This document shows, in pieces, positions 44,188 to 52,436 of a DNA stretch of 64,000 nt (within the stretch, counting starts at the first letter, position 1; each line of letters begins with the position of its first letter). Under the pieces are notes generated by a model, which was not told the origin of the DNA, ran no database searches, and saw only the letters and a list, made by a program, of their open reading frames with translations. The position numbers and the translations under genes were made by a program. The stretch spans positions 1 to 64,000 of the forward strand of contig CALVDR010000006.1 of the NCBI GenBank assembly GCA_944326365.1. Direction: 5' to 3'. This DNA is from an uncultured Bacteroidales bacterium (GTDB taxonomy: Bacteria > Bacteroidota > Bacteroidia > Bacteroidales > UBA932).

Positions 44188-46779
44188 ATGAAAAGAATAC
44201 TGACCTATGCGGCACTATGCTCCCTGATTCTGACAGCATACGGATGCCGGACCGAAGAAGAACCGGTACCAGAAACAGGACGGATCAGGATGACATTCTC
44301 TTCCACATCCGGAGACCATGACACCAGAACCGGCATAAACGAGACCGAAGACGGTACCGGCAGGGTGACCTGGTCTGAAGGAGATGCCATCAGCATATTC
44401 GACGGGACATACAACAACGAATTCAACCTCATCGACGGCGCCGGGGAAAAGACTGCGGTTTTCGCAGGAAAAGCCGTAGCCGGAAGCACTTACACGGCCC
44501 TATATCCATACGATGAAGAAGCCACGTGCACAGGCTCGGAAATAAAGTCAAGACTGCCGTCAGACCAATACACTGACGCATCCGGGACATTCGGCACCAT
44601 GCTGAATCCTGCAGTGGCTGTAGCCGACAAGGACCACAATCTCGAATTCAAAAACATAGCCGGACTGATAAAAGTGACGGTACGGAACATGGAATCCGGG
44701 CTGAAACTCACCGGCATCGAAGCATTCGCAGACCAGAACCTTACAGGCGCTTATACTGTAAATGTATCCGGCGATACATACTCTGCGGAAGCTGTTGATG
44801 ACGGACGGATAGCCGGAGTGCGGCTGACATTCCCGGAGGATAAGGCATTTTCAGACGGAGCATACTACCTCACAGTCTTGCCGGGAACATACACCGGAAT
44901 GAAAATCACTGCCACGTTTTCCGACGGATCCGGGAACGGTTCTTATTCCAGGGTGGCAGCCGGCAGCAGCATACAGATCGGGACGAACGGCGGTATATCC
45001 ATCATCCTCGATGCCGCCGACCCTGCTGACGGCTATCCTGAGACCGACCTCTACCAGGACTTCACCGACAAAAGCGAAAGGAACATCCTGCTGGATTTTT
45101 CCTATGCCGGCTACAAACACGGCGAGACCGAGGCACCTGCAGTGAATCTTCCGGAAAATCCTGTGACAGGCAGCAAGGTTTCTGTAAACGGGACGGAATA
45201 TACCGTTTACAACATAGCGGAATATGAAGGTGCGGACGGTACTGACGACCTCAGCGACAGGGATGCATTCAAAGCCCTTCTGACTGATATTTTCGGCGGC
45301 ATATCAGAAGCCCCGGCAAACCGGAACGTACTGCAGACCACCGCAAGACAGTCTGCCAAAGCGATAATATATTTTCCTGAAGGCGACTGGATCCTTCATA
45401 CATCGGGCGATGACATAGAAAGCGGCACTCAAAGCCAGGCCCTTGTGATTCTCGGCGGAGATATCATACTCAAAGGGGCAGGACGGGACAAGACCAGACT
45501 CATCATGAAAGACCCGAACCGGCCGAGCCGGGGAGAAAATGTCATGTATTCTTCTCCGGACATGCTTCAATTCAAGAACAACAGCGGATACGCGAATATG
45601 AACGTATTGGCAGAAGTGACCGGAAAAGCAGTGAAAGGCAGTTTCGAAGTCGAAGTTTCCGGCGTGACGGGACTGAAGACAGGGGACTGGGTATGCCTGT
45701 ATATGAAAAACTCTGACCCGGCAGTTCTTGCTGCGGAACTCTATCCTCATCAGGAAAGTGAATACGGACCGTGGGAGATAGTCTCCACTGACGGCGTGAC
45801 TGTCAAGGACCTGCATCAGATAAAAAGCATTGACGGAAACCGTCTGACATTCTGCGAACCGATAATGCATGGAGTGAACACCGTCCTCGATGATGAAGGA
45901 TGGAAGATACTTGAATACAAGCATTACGAAAATGTCGGCATTGAAGACCTGACCTTTGCAGGAAATGCAAAACCCGATTTCTGCCACCACGAATCATGGG
46001 AAGATGACGGGGCATACAAACCTCTGAGCATCCAGCGGGTGACAGACTCGTGGATAAGAAGAGTGGATTTCGAGAGTGTCAGCGAGGCTTGTTCGGTAAT
46101 CGAAAGTGCCAATGTATCGGTATACGATGTCGTCATCAAAGGAAACCGGGGTCATGCCGCCATCAGGTCACAGGCATCGTCCAGGGTATTTATAGGTGCA
46201 GTCAGAGACATTGCCGAAGGCTACAGGATGGATGTCTCGGGAGACAATCTGCCTGTCAGCAGCGGCACGAAGGAAATAACCGGCCAGTACCACGCTACAG
46301 GAGTATCGAAAGAGAGCATGGGGGCGGTACTGTGGAGAAACTCATGGGGAGTGGACGGATGCTTCGAATCACATGCCACACAACCGCGCGCCACACTGAT
46401 AGACTGCTGTTCCGGAGGCTGGATGAGATTCAGGCAAGGAGGTGACGAAAAGGAACTGCCGAACCACCTGAACGATCTGACCATATGGAATTTCAATGCT
46501 ACAGACATCTCCCAGATGTCCGGAGACTCAGGCCTTCCGGAAGGAAAATTCATCTGGTGGGATGAAAACAACAAATGGTGGAAAAACCTGCCGGTAATCA
46601 TGGCAGGATTCCATGGGGCTCCAGTATCCTTCGACGACAGTCCGGAACAGATGAAATGCATGGTCAGCAACGGCACTCCTGTCAGCCCCGAATCACTGTA
46701 CGAGGCCCAGCTGCAGAACAGGCTGGGATATGTTCCGGGATGGCTGACAGCGCTTAAAGGAAGCGCCAACGCGAACTGA
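44188..46779 (+). CDS. Fimbrillin-like lipoprotein with C-terminal beta-helix (DUF4955-like)
   Basis: The 863-residue lipoprotein (MKRILTYAALCSLILTAYGC) has an N-terminal fimbrillin-like domain, about residues 25-285: TFSSTSGDHDTRTGINETEDGTG, TWSEGDAISIFDG, YTALYPYDEEAT. The rest resembles DUF4955 and pectate-lyase-like right-handed beta-helices: IIYFPEGDWILHT, ILGGDIILKGAGRDKTRLIM, NVGIEDLTFAGNA, IESANVSVYDVVIKGNRGHAAI. Such proteins may be polysaccharide lyases or surface adhesins; no catalytic site could be assigned. It stands alone with its own promoter. Confidence 0.75.
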   Translation: MKRILTYAALCSLILTAYGCRTEEEPVPETGRIRMTFSSTSGDHDTRTGINETEDGTGRVTWSEGDAISIFDGTYNNEFNLIDGAGEKTAVFAGKAVAGSTYTALYPYDEEATCTGSEIKSRLPSDQYTDASGTFGTMLNPAVAVADKDHNLEFKNIAGLIKVTVRNMESGLKLTGIEAFADQNLTGAYTVNVSGDTYSAEAVDDGRIAGVRLTFPEDKAFSDGAYYLTVLPGTYTGMKITATFSDGSGNGSYSRVAAGSSIQIGTNGGISIILDAADPADGYPETDLYQDFTDKSERNILLDFSYAGYKHGETEAPAVNLPENPVTGSKVSVNGTEYTVYNIAEYEGADGTDDLSDRDAFKALLTDIFGGISEAPANRNVLQTTARQSAKAIIYFPEGDWILHTSGDDIESGTQSQALVILGGDIILKGAGRDKTRLIMKDPNRPSRGENVMYSSPDMLQFKNNSGYANMNVLAEVTGKAVKGSFEVEVSGVTGLKTGDWVCLYMKNSDPAVLAAELYPHQESEYGPWEIVSTDGVTVKDLHQIKSIDGNRLTFCEPIMHGVNTVLDDEGWKILEYKHYENVGIEDLTFAGNAKPDFCHHESWEDDGAYKPLSIQRVTDSWIRRVDFESVSEACSVIESANVSVYDVVIKGNRGHAAIRSQASSRVFIGAVRDIAEGYRMDVSGDNLPVSSGTKEITGQYHATGVSKESMGAVLWRNSWGVDGCFESHATQPRATLIDCCSGGWMRFRQGGDEKELPNHLNDLTIWNFNATDISQMSGDSGLPEGKFIWWDENNKWWKNLPVIMAGFHGAPVSFDDSPEQMKCMVSNGTPVSPESLYEAQLQNRLGYVPGWLTALKGSANAN

Positions 46780-46848
46780 CACGGCTTCGCCGCCGCAGCC
46801 TGAGGAAAAATATCAGCCCCGACCGTCCTTAATCAGAAAAAGATTCAG

Positions 46849-46856
46849 TATCTTTG
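46849..46856 (+). promoter_or_regulatory. -7 element of the tyrS operon
   Basis: TATCTTTG, 30 nt before the tyrS ATG. No convincing -33 box. Confidence 0.6.
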
Positions 46857-46885
46857 CCAGTCTAAAATGAAACAGGAACAAGACG

Positions 46886-48175
46886 ATGAAAAATTTTGTT
46901 GAGGAACTCAGATGGAGAGGCATGATACAGGACATCATGCCTGGGACGGAAGAGAAACTGATGGAAGGCCCTACTGCCGCATACGTAGGCATTGACCCCA
47001 CAGCTGACTCACTTCACATAGGACACCTGGTAAGCGTGATGATTCTCAAGCACTTCCAGAACTGCGGGCACAAGCCATTCGCACTCGTGGGAGGAGCCAC
47101 GGGCATGATCGGCGACCCGTCCATGAAATCACAGGAAAGGAATCTTCTTGATGAAGAGACCCTCGCACACAATGTAGCCTGCATCAAGGCGCAGCTTTCA
47201 AGATTCCTGGATTTCGAATCGGATGCACCGAACAAGGCAGAACTGGTGAACAACTATGACTGGATGAAGGGCTATTCCTTCCTGGATTTCGCCAGGGATA
47301 TCGGAAAGCACATCACCGTGAACTACATGATGGCCAAGGATTCGGTAAAGAAACGTCTCTCATCCGATTCGAGGGAAGGCATGTCTTTCACTGAATTCAC
47401 GTACCAGCTGCTCCAGGGATACGATTTCCTCTACCTGTACCAGCACAAGGGATGTACACTGCAGATGGGCGGAAGCGACCAGTGGGGAAACATCACTACC
47501 GGGACAGAACTTATCCGCAGGAAACTCGGCAAGGAAGCCTATGCGCTCACCTGCCCTCTCATCACCAAGGCTGACGGCGGAAAATTCGGAAAGACCGAAA
47601 AAGGCAATATCTGGCTCGATCCAGAAAGGACTTCTCCATACCAGTTCTACCAGTTCTGGCTGAACGTTTCGGATGAAGATGCGGCGAGATACATAAAAAT
47701 CTTCACCATGCTCGGGAAAGAGGAAATAGAGGCTGCCATCGCTGAACATGCCCAGGCTCCGCATCTGAGAACGCTCCAGAAGCTGCTCGCGAAGGAAATC
47801 ACAGTGATGGTGCACGGACAGGAGGAGTATGACAAAGCCGTGGAAGCTTCGAACGTCCTTTTCGGGAACGCTACTTCAGAGACTCTCATGCATCTGGATG
47901 AAAAGACATTCCTGCAAGTGTTCGACGGGGTGGCCACATTCGGCCTCCCTCATGAGAAACTTCCTTTGAACATCATCGACCTGCTGGCCGTGGAGACCCA
48001 GGTTTTCCCGTCCAAGGGAGAGTGCAGAAAGATGATTCAGGCAGGCGGAGTGAGCATAAACAAGGACAAGGTGACGGATATCAATGCCGAAATCGGCGAA
48101 AGCCACCTGATCGGCGGCAAATATATCCTCGCCCAGAAAGGAAAGAAGAACTATTTCATCATCAAGGTCGGATAA
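46886..48175 (+). CDS. tyrS: Tyrosyl-tRNA synthetase
   Basis: The 429-residue class I synthetase charges tRNA-Tyr. It has HIGH as LHIGHL, the tyrosine pocket ([24 protein letters not shown]), a KMSKS-equivalent KFGKTEKG and a C-terminal S4-like RNA-binding domain ([19 protein letters not shown]). The stop overlaps the next ATG (TAATG), so rbfA is co-translated. Confidence 0.97.
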   Translation: MKNFVEELRWRGMIQDIMPGTEEKLMEGPTAAYVGIDPTADSLHIGHLVSVMILKHFQNCGHKPFALVGGATGMIGDPSMKSQERNLLDEETLAHNVACIKAQLSRFLDFESDAPNKAELVNNYDWMKGYSFLDFARDIGKHITVNYMMAKDSVKKRLSSDSREGMSFTEFTYQLLQGYDFLYLYQHKGCTLQMGGSDQWGNITTGTELIRRKLGKEAYALTCPLITKADGGKFGKTEKGNIWLDPERTSPYQFYQFWLNVSDEDAARYIKIFTMLGKEEIEAAIAEHAQAPHLRTLQKLLAKEITVMVHGQEEYDKAVEASNVLFGNATSETLMHLDEKTFLQVFDGVATFGLPHEKLPLNIIDLLAVETQVFPSKGECRKMIQAGGVSINKDKVTDINAEIGESHLIGGKYILAQKGKKNYFIIKVG

Positions 48176-48519
48176 TGGAGGAAAAGAATACCAGACAGCA
48201 GAAGGTTGCCAGGGAAATCCAGAGGACTTTCGCTGAAATCCTGCGCAGCAAGGGAATGGCCGCATTCGACGGAGCCATGCTGACCGTAAGCGAGGTGAGG
48301 ATAAGCCCGGACTTGTCCGTAGCATATATTTATGTAAGCGTTTTCCCTTCGGAAAAGGCGGAAAAGGTGATGGGAATCCTGAAGGAGAACACGAAAGCCC
48401 TGAGGGGCGAACTCGGGAACAAAACAGGCAGGCAGCTGAGGATCATCCCGGAAATATCGTTCTTCCTGGACACCACTCTGGACTATGTCGCCCGCATAGA
48501 GGAACTTCTGAAAAAATAA
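48175..48519 (+). CDS. rbfA: Ribosome-binding factor A
   Basis: The 114-residue KH-fold protein needed for 16S rRNA maturation begins [28 protein letters not shown] and keeps VRISPDLSVAYIYVSVFP and FFLDTTLDYVARIEELL. The start at 48175 overlaps the tyrS stop by one base; an upstream in-frame extension lies within tyrS and is not used. Confidence 0.95.
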   Translation: MEEKNTRQQKVAREIQRTFAEILRSKGMAAFDGAMLTVSEVRISPDLSVAYIYVSVFPSEKAEKVMGILKENTKALRGELGNKTGRQLRIIPEISFFLDTTLDYVARIEELLKK

Positions 48520-48528
48520 CAGATAAGC

Positions 48529-49749
48529 ATGAACCTGCCGTTCTTTTTCGCATGGAGATACCTGTTAGCAAAGAAATCCCATAATGTTATAAACATCATC
48601 TCTGCAATCAGCGCTGTCGGCATGGCGACAGGGACGGCGGCTCTGATTATAATCCTGTCCATATACAACGGTTTCGACTCTCTGGTCAGGTCCATGATGA
48701 ATGACTTCGACCCGGACATCCTCATATCTCCGGCGGAAGGCAAGACCTTCATACCGGAAGGTCCGGTTTATGACTGGATCTATGAACAGGATATGGTGAA
48801 GAACATGAGCTGTGTCATCACCGAGAATGTCTTCATGAACTATGACGGGAAGCAGGGTATGGTCACGGCCAAAGGAGTGGACTGGGTTTTCGAGGAAGAG
48901 TCCCCAGTCCGCGACCACATACGGTCAGGAGAGTTCGCCCTGCACCGCGGAGATGTCCCGCTGGCTGTCACAGGCAGCGGCATTGCTTACAGGATGGGCA
49001 TAAATCCGCGCTTCCTGTCCCCTATTGAGCTTTATTTTCCCGCACGTGACAAGAATTTTTCGATGACGAATCCATTGGCCTCGATAGAGGCCGTAAATGT
49101 CTGGCCTTCAGGGATTTTTTCTATCAGCAGCGAAATTGACGACAAATATGTCATCGTCCCGATAGACGTGATGAGGGAACTGCTGGAATACAGTGACGAG
49201 GTCTCAGGAGTAGAAATCAGGCTACGCGACGGCCACACGCAGAAAGACGTGAAGGCCATGGTGAAGGAAATATCGGAAAGGCTCGGTCCGGAATATCTGG
49301 TCAGCGACAGGTTCGCACAGAACAAATCGCTCTACAGGATGATGAAATATGAAAAGCTGTCCATATTCACCATTCTGATTTTCATAGTCATCATCATAGC
49401 TTTCAACATTTTCGGCTCTCTCACCATGCTTATCATAGAAAAACGCGGGGACATCGGCACTCTGAAAAGCATGGGTATGCGCGACAGTACCGTCAAACGC
49501 ATATTCGTCCTGGAAGGATGGATGATTTCCCTGCTGGGGCTGGCCGCAGGTCTTGTGCTCGGCATCGGATTTTCTCTGCTGCAGCAGCACTTCGGATTCA
49601 TAAAAATGCCTGGAAACTTTGTAGTCCAGGCATATCCGGTGATCCTTTCCGCAAAGGACGTCATCATCACTGCGGCAAGCGTGGCGGCAGTAGGATGGAT
49701 TATCGCAAAACTTCCGGCAGAAATGATGTGGCGTCGGAAAGGGCTTTAG
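48529..49749 (+). CDS. FtsX-like lipoprotein-release permease (LolC/LolE family)
   Basis: The 406-residue inner-membrane protein has an N-terminal helix (NVINIISAISAVGMATGTAALIIILSIYNGF), a MacB-like periplasmic domain and three C-terminal helices (FTILIFIVIIIAFNIFGSLTMLIIEKRGDIGTLKSMGM to VIAWIIAKL-like end). The layout matches LolC/E, which extract lipoproteins for transport to the outer membrane with the ATPase LolD, not encoded here. It follows rbfA by 9 nt and overlaps the convergent PepSY-like gene by 4 nt. Confidence 0.9.
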   Translation: MNLPFFFAWRYLLAKKSHNVINIISAISAVGMATGTAALIIILSIYNGFDSLVRSMMNDFDPDILISPAEGKTFIPEGPVYDWIYEQDMVKNMSCVITENVFMNYDGKQGMVTAKGVDWVFEEESPVRDHIRSGEFALHRGDVPLAVTGSGIAYRMGINPRFLSPIELYFPARDKNFSMTNPLASIEAVNVWPSGIFSISSEIDDKYVIVPIDVMRELLEYSDEVSGVEIRLRDGHTQKDVKAMVKEISERLGPEYLVSDRFAQNKSLYRMMKYEKLSIFTILIFIVIIIAFNIFGSLTMLIIEKRGDIGTLKSMGMRDSTVKRIFVLEGWMISLLGLAAGLVLGIGFSLLQQHFGFIKMPGNFVVQAYPVILSAKDVIITAASVAAVGWIIAKLPAEMMWRRKGL

Positions 49750-50183
49750 TCATCTATATCCACAAGGTTGAAATTCATGTCGAACGTCAGTTCGAGCCTG
49801 TTCGTCAGCTTCACTTCATAGTCCCTGTAGCCTTTCTCTATCTTCACGAATTTCGTATCAGGGAAGTTCTGTTTCACGTAAGCCCTTATCTGCTCCGGCA
49901 CCAGTTCCTCATTCAGAGTGGAGTACCTGCAGTCCACTTCCTTCCATTCTCCCTGTCCGGTAAACTCCACCTTGGTCCCCTGGGCGAAAACCACCTCATA
50001 GGAAAGCTCCATGAAATCAGCTTCCTCTTTCACATAGGACACTTTCTCTGACGGGAAATACTTCTTCACGAATTCCTGCGCCTTTGCCGGAAGATTCTCA
50101 TACGGAACAATACGGTCATTGTCGGCACTTGCGATTCCTGCGAACATCATCATGGCTGCGAAAACAAACAAAATCTTTTTCAT
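49746..50183 (-). CDS. PepSY-like periplasmic protein (DUF2874/BLIP-like)
   Basis: The 145-residue exported protein (signal MKKILFVFAAMMMFAGIASA) has two related halves: NLPAKAQEFVKKYFPSEKVSYVKEE...YEVVFAQGTKVEFTGQGEWKEVDC, and LVPEQIRAYVKQNFPDTKFVKIEKGYRDYEVKLTNRLELTFDMNFNLVDID. This is the tandem PepSY-like fold common in Bacteroidota. It lies just downstream of a histidine kinase on the same strand, so it may be the sensor's accessory protein or its regulated target. Confidence 0.88.
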   Translation of the reverse strand: MKKILFVFAAMMMFAGIASADNDRIVPYENLPAKAQEFVKKYFPSEKVSYVKEEADFMELSYEVVFAQGTKVEFTGQGEWKEVDCRYSTLNEELVPEQIRAYVKQNFPDTKFVKIEKGYRDYEVKLTNRLELTFDMNFNLVDIDD

Positions 50184-50270
50184 ATCTCAAAAAATTTAAC
50201 GGGTTAATAACTTCGTTGACCAATTTTCTGAGACAAAGGTCCGGATAGATTCTGAAATGAAATTGAAATA

Positions 50271-51563
50271 TCAGAAATTGTGATGTTTTTTGTCTGTTTT
50301 TATCGAAAACACGTGCCTGCCGGCCTCAAAACGATACTCTACGGACAGCCCGTAATTCCTGCATATGGAACTGACGATAGCCAGTCCGAGACCTGTAGAC
50401 CCCTCGGCAGGGGACTGCGAATGATAGAATCTCGTGAATATCCTGCCGCTGTCGAGAGGCGCGTCCCCGGGATTCGATACGCAGAAACCGCGCCTGTCCA
50501 TACGGACAGACACTTCCGAACCGGCAGGGCTGTGCAGGAAAGCGTTTTTGAGAAGATTCCTGACCAGTATGGCTGCCAGCTGTTCGTTCATCCTGAACAG
50601 GAACGGAGCTTTCACATCGGAAACGACAGTCACTCCCCTGCCGGCATAAATCTCGGAAAACATTTCCTCCGAAGCCTTCAGGACGGAACTGAAATCCACC
50701 GTGACCGTCTCGGGGAACTGTCCGTTTTCTATCCTCGTGAGCAGAAGAAGAGTCCTGTTCAGGCTTATCAGCCCCTGCAGTTCCCTGTGGACTTTCACCA
50801 GTTCACGGGCCTGTGCTTCGGTCAGGTCCGGAGAATCCAGGAGCATCTCTATCCTGTTGCTGCACGAAGCCAGAGGGGTCTGCAGTTCGTGCGAAGCATT
50901 CCCTATGAAACGCTTCTGCTCCTGATACCGGACCTCGAACCTTTCCGCGGCATGGCTGATGGTTTCCGAAAGCTGGCGGAACTCAGTGACATTCGCCCCA
51001 GACGGCACCGGAGGCATCTGTTTGCCGGGGACATAGTCGTCCAGCCAGCGTAGCATGGCCTTGAGAGGACGCATATTGTAGCCGATGACCAGAACCGAAA
51101 TGAAAAGCACGGACAGGAGCATGGCTATGTACAAGGCTACAATCCACCACAATATGGATCTCTGGATGTCCTCCTTTTCGAATGTAGGCACAGCCACGGT
51201 AAGCTCGAAGAAACGGTCTTCACTATCCCTGAATATACGGTCCAGCACCCTCGCCGACTCGAATTCGGATTTCGCCGAAATGAAGACTTCCTGATACTCG
51301 AAACTTATCCACGGGCGGGACATGGCATACTCTTCCGTGACCTCCTTTATATAATAGGTATTGTTCGTACCGTTGTCATCCGAAGGGAGTTCCACCCCAG
51401 CCAGTTTCCTGATGATCAGTCCGTCCGAATAGTCTATGAGCGAATCATCGGTCTCATCGTTGATTTCATCCACCGTAGCCAGGTAAAAGCAGACGGCCCA
51501 TCCCGTAAGCAGGACAGACAGGGCCAGCGCCAGCCATGCGGTTATTTTCAGCAGCAGTTTCAT
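50271..51563 (-). CDS. Sensor histidine kinase
   Basis: The 430-residue kinase has two membrane helices (ITAWLALALSVLLTGWAVCFYL; ILWWIVALYIAMLLSVLFISVLVIGY) flanking a periplasmic sensor of about 105 residues. The HisKA box FIGNASHELQTPLA carries the phospho-accepting His225. The HATPase domain keeps the N box (LLKNAFLHSP) and GSTGLGLAIVSSICRNYG. Together with the OmpR-type regulator directly upstream it forms a two-component system. A palindromic repeat occupies the 99-nt gap between them. Confidence 0.95.
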   Translation of the reverse strand: MKLLLKITAWLALALSVLLTGWAVCFYLATVDEINDETDDSLIDYSDGLIIRKLAGVELPSDDNGTNNTYYIKEVTEEYAMSRPWISFEYQEVFISAKSEFESARVLDRIFRDSEDRFFELTVAVPTFEKEDIQRSILWWIVALYIAMLLSVLFISVLVIGYNMRPLKAMLRWLDDYVPGKQMPPVPSGANVTEFRQLSETISHAAERFEVRYQEQKRFIGNASHELQTPLASCSNRIEMLLDSPDLTEAQARELVKVHRELQGLISLNRTLLLLTRIENGQFPETVTVDFSSVLKASEEMFSEIYAGRGVTVVSDVKAPFLFRMNEQLAAILVRNLLKNAFLHSPAGSEVSVRMDRRGFCVSNPGDAPLDSGRIFTRFYHSQSPAEGSTGLGLAIVSSICRNYGLSVEYRFEAGRHVFSIKTDKKHHNF

Positions 51564-51567
51564 ACGA

Positions 51568-51662
51568 TAACGTCAGTTCGACGAATTATTATACTCAGTA
51601 CCAGAGATTTCGTCGAAATTATTATACTCAGTACCAGAGACTTCTCCGGACCAGTCTCTGGT
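51568..51662. repeat. Palindromic repeat with internal duplication between regulator and kinase genes
   Basis: It starts ATAACGTCAGTTCGACGAATT like the 59-bp element, but the loop segment AATTATTATACTCAGTACCAG is present twice (51584 and 51617, 33 bp apart). The normal right arm is missing. At the right, CCAGAGAC / GTCTCTGG forms a new hairpin ending at the regulator's stop codon. Confidence 0.75.
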
Positions 51663-52337
51663 TCATGCCAGCAGTTTGTACCCGAAACCATAGACGGCCT
51701 TGATTTCGATGTCTGCCCCCGACTCCTGAAGTTTCTTCCTCAGATTCTTCATCTGCGCATACAGGAACTGGAAATCGTCGGTCTGGTCTATATGATCTCC
51801 CCATATGGCTTCCGCCAATACTGCCTTGTCCACAAGATGTCCCGGCCTGTGCATGAAATACTCAAGTATCGAAAACTCCTTCTTCAGTAGCTCTACCTGG
51901 CGCCCGTCCACGAAGACCCTGCCGGTTTCCGGTTCGAGGGTGACATTCCCGGCCTTCAGAGAAAAATCCCCGTCCATGCGACTGCGTCTGGCCACGCTTC
52001 TGATACGGGCTGAAAGTTCCGCCAGATGGAAAGGCTTGGCCAGATAGTCGTCAGCTCCCAGTTCCAGACCAGAGACCTTGTCATCGATGGAATCCTTGGC
52101 GGAAATGATGATGACATTCACCCTCTTGTCCATATCCTTGATTTTCGACAGCAGGTCCAGGCCGCTTCCTCCCGGCAGCATGATATCCAGCAGGATGCAG
52201 TCGTAGGCATACAACTCCATCTTCTGTGAGGCCGAACTGAAATCAGCGGCTCCTTCGACAGTATGCCCGTCCTTTTTCAAGGCGGCAGCCATCACTTCCA
52301 TAAGGGAAGGATCGTCTTCGACAATCAATATTTTCAT
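51663..52337 (-). CDS. OmpR-family response regulator
   Basis: The 224-residue regulator begins MKILIVEDDPSLMEVMAAAL. The receiver has phospho-acceptor Asp51 (LLDIMLPGG) and Lys100 (YLAKPF). A winged-helix DNA-binding domain follows (LTLEPETG-like entry, LLKKEFSILEYFMHRPGHLVDKAVLAEAIWG, then a YGFGYKLLA end). ATG 52337 is preferred over the frame start at 52349, since MKILIVED is the family N-terminus. It is divergent from polA. Confidence 0.95.
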   Translation of the reverse strand: MKILIVEDDPSLMEVMAAALKKDGHTVEGAADFSSASQKMELYAYDCILLDIMLPGGSGLDLLSKIKDMDKRVNVIIISAKDSIDDKVSGLELGADDYLAKPFHLAELSARIRSVARRSRMDGDFSLKAGNVTLEPETGRVFVDGRQVELLKKEFSILEYFMHRPGHLVDKAVLAEAIWGDHIDQTDDFQFLYAQMKNLRKKLQESGADIEIKAVYGFGYKLLA

Positions 52338-52408
52338 CGCAATCACCAAAATTCTTTTAAAGATAGTTCATTTTTCGGAATTTAATAAGCAAAGAAAAAT
52401 AAATGCAT

Positions 52409-52416
52409 TATCTTTG
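52409..52416 (+). promoter_or_regulatory. -7 element of the polA operon
   Basis: TATCTTTG, 21 nt before the polA ATG. Across the gap, minus-strand TATCTTTA upstream of the response regulator is a near match. Confidence 0.6.
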
Positions 52417-52436
52417 GAAGTTAATCGCATGCGGAA

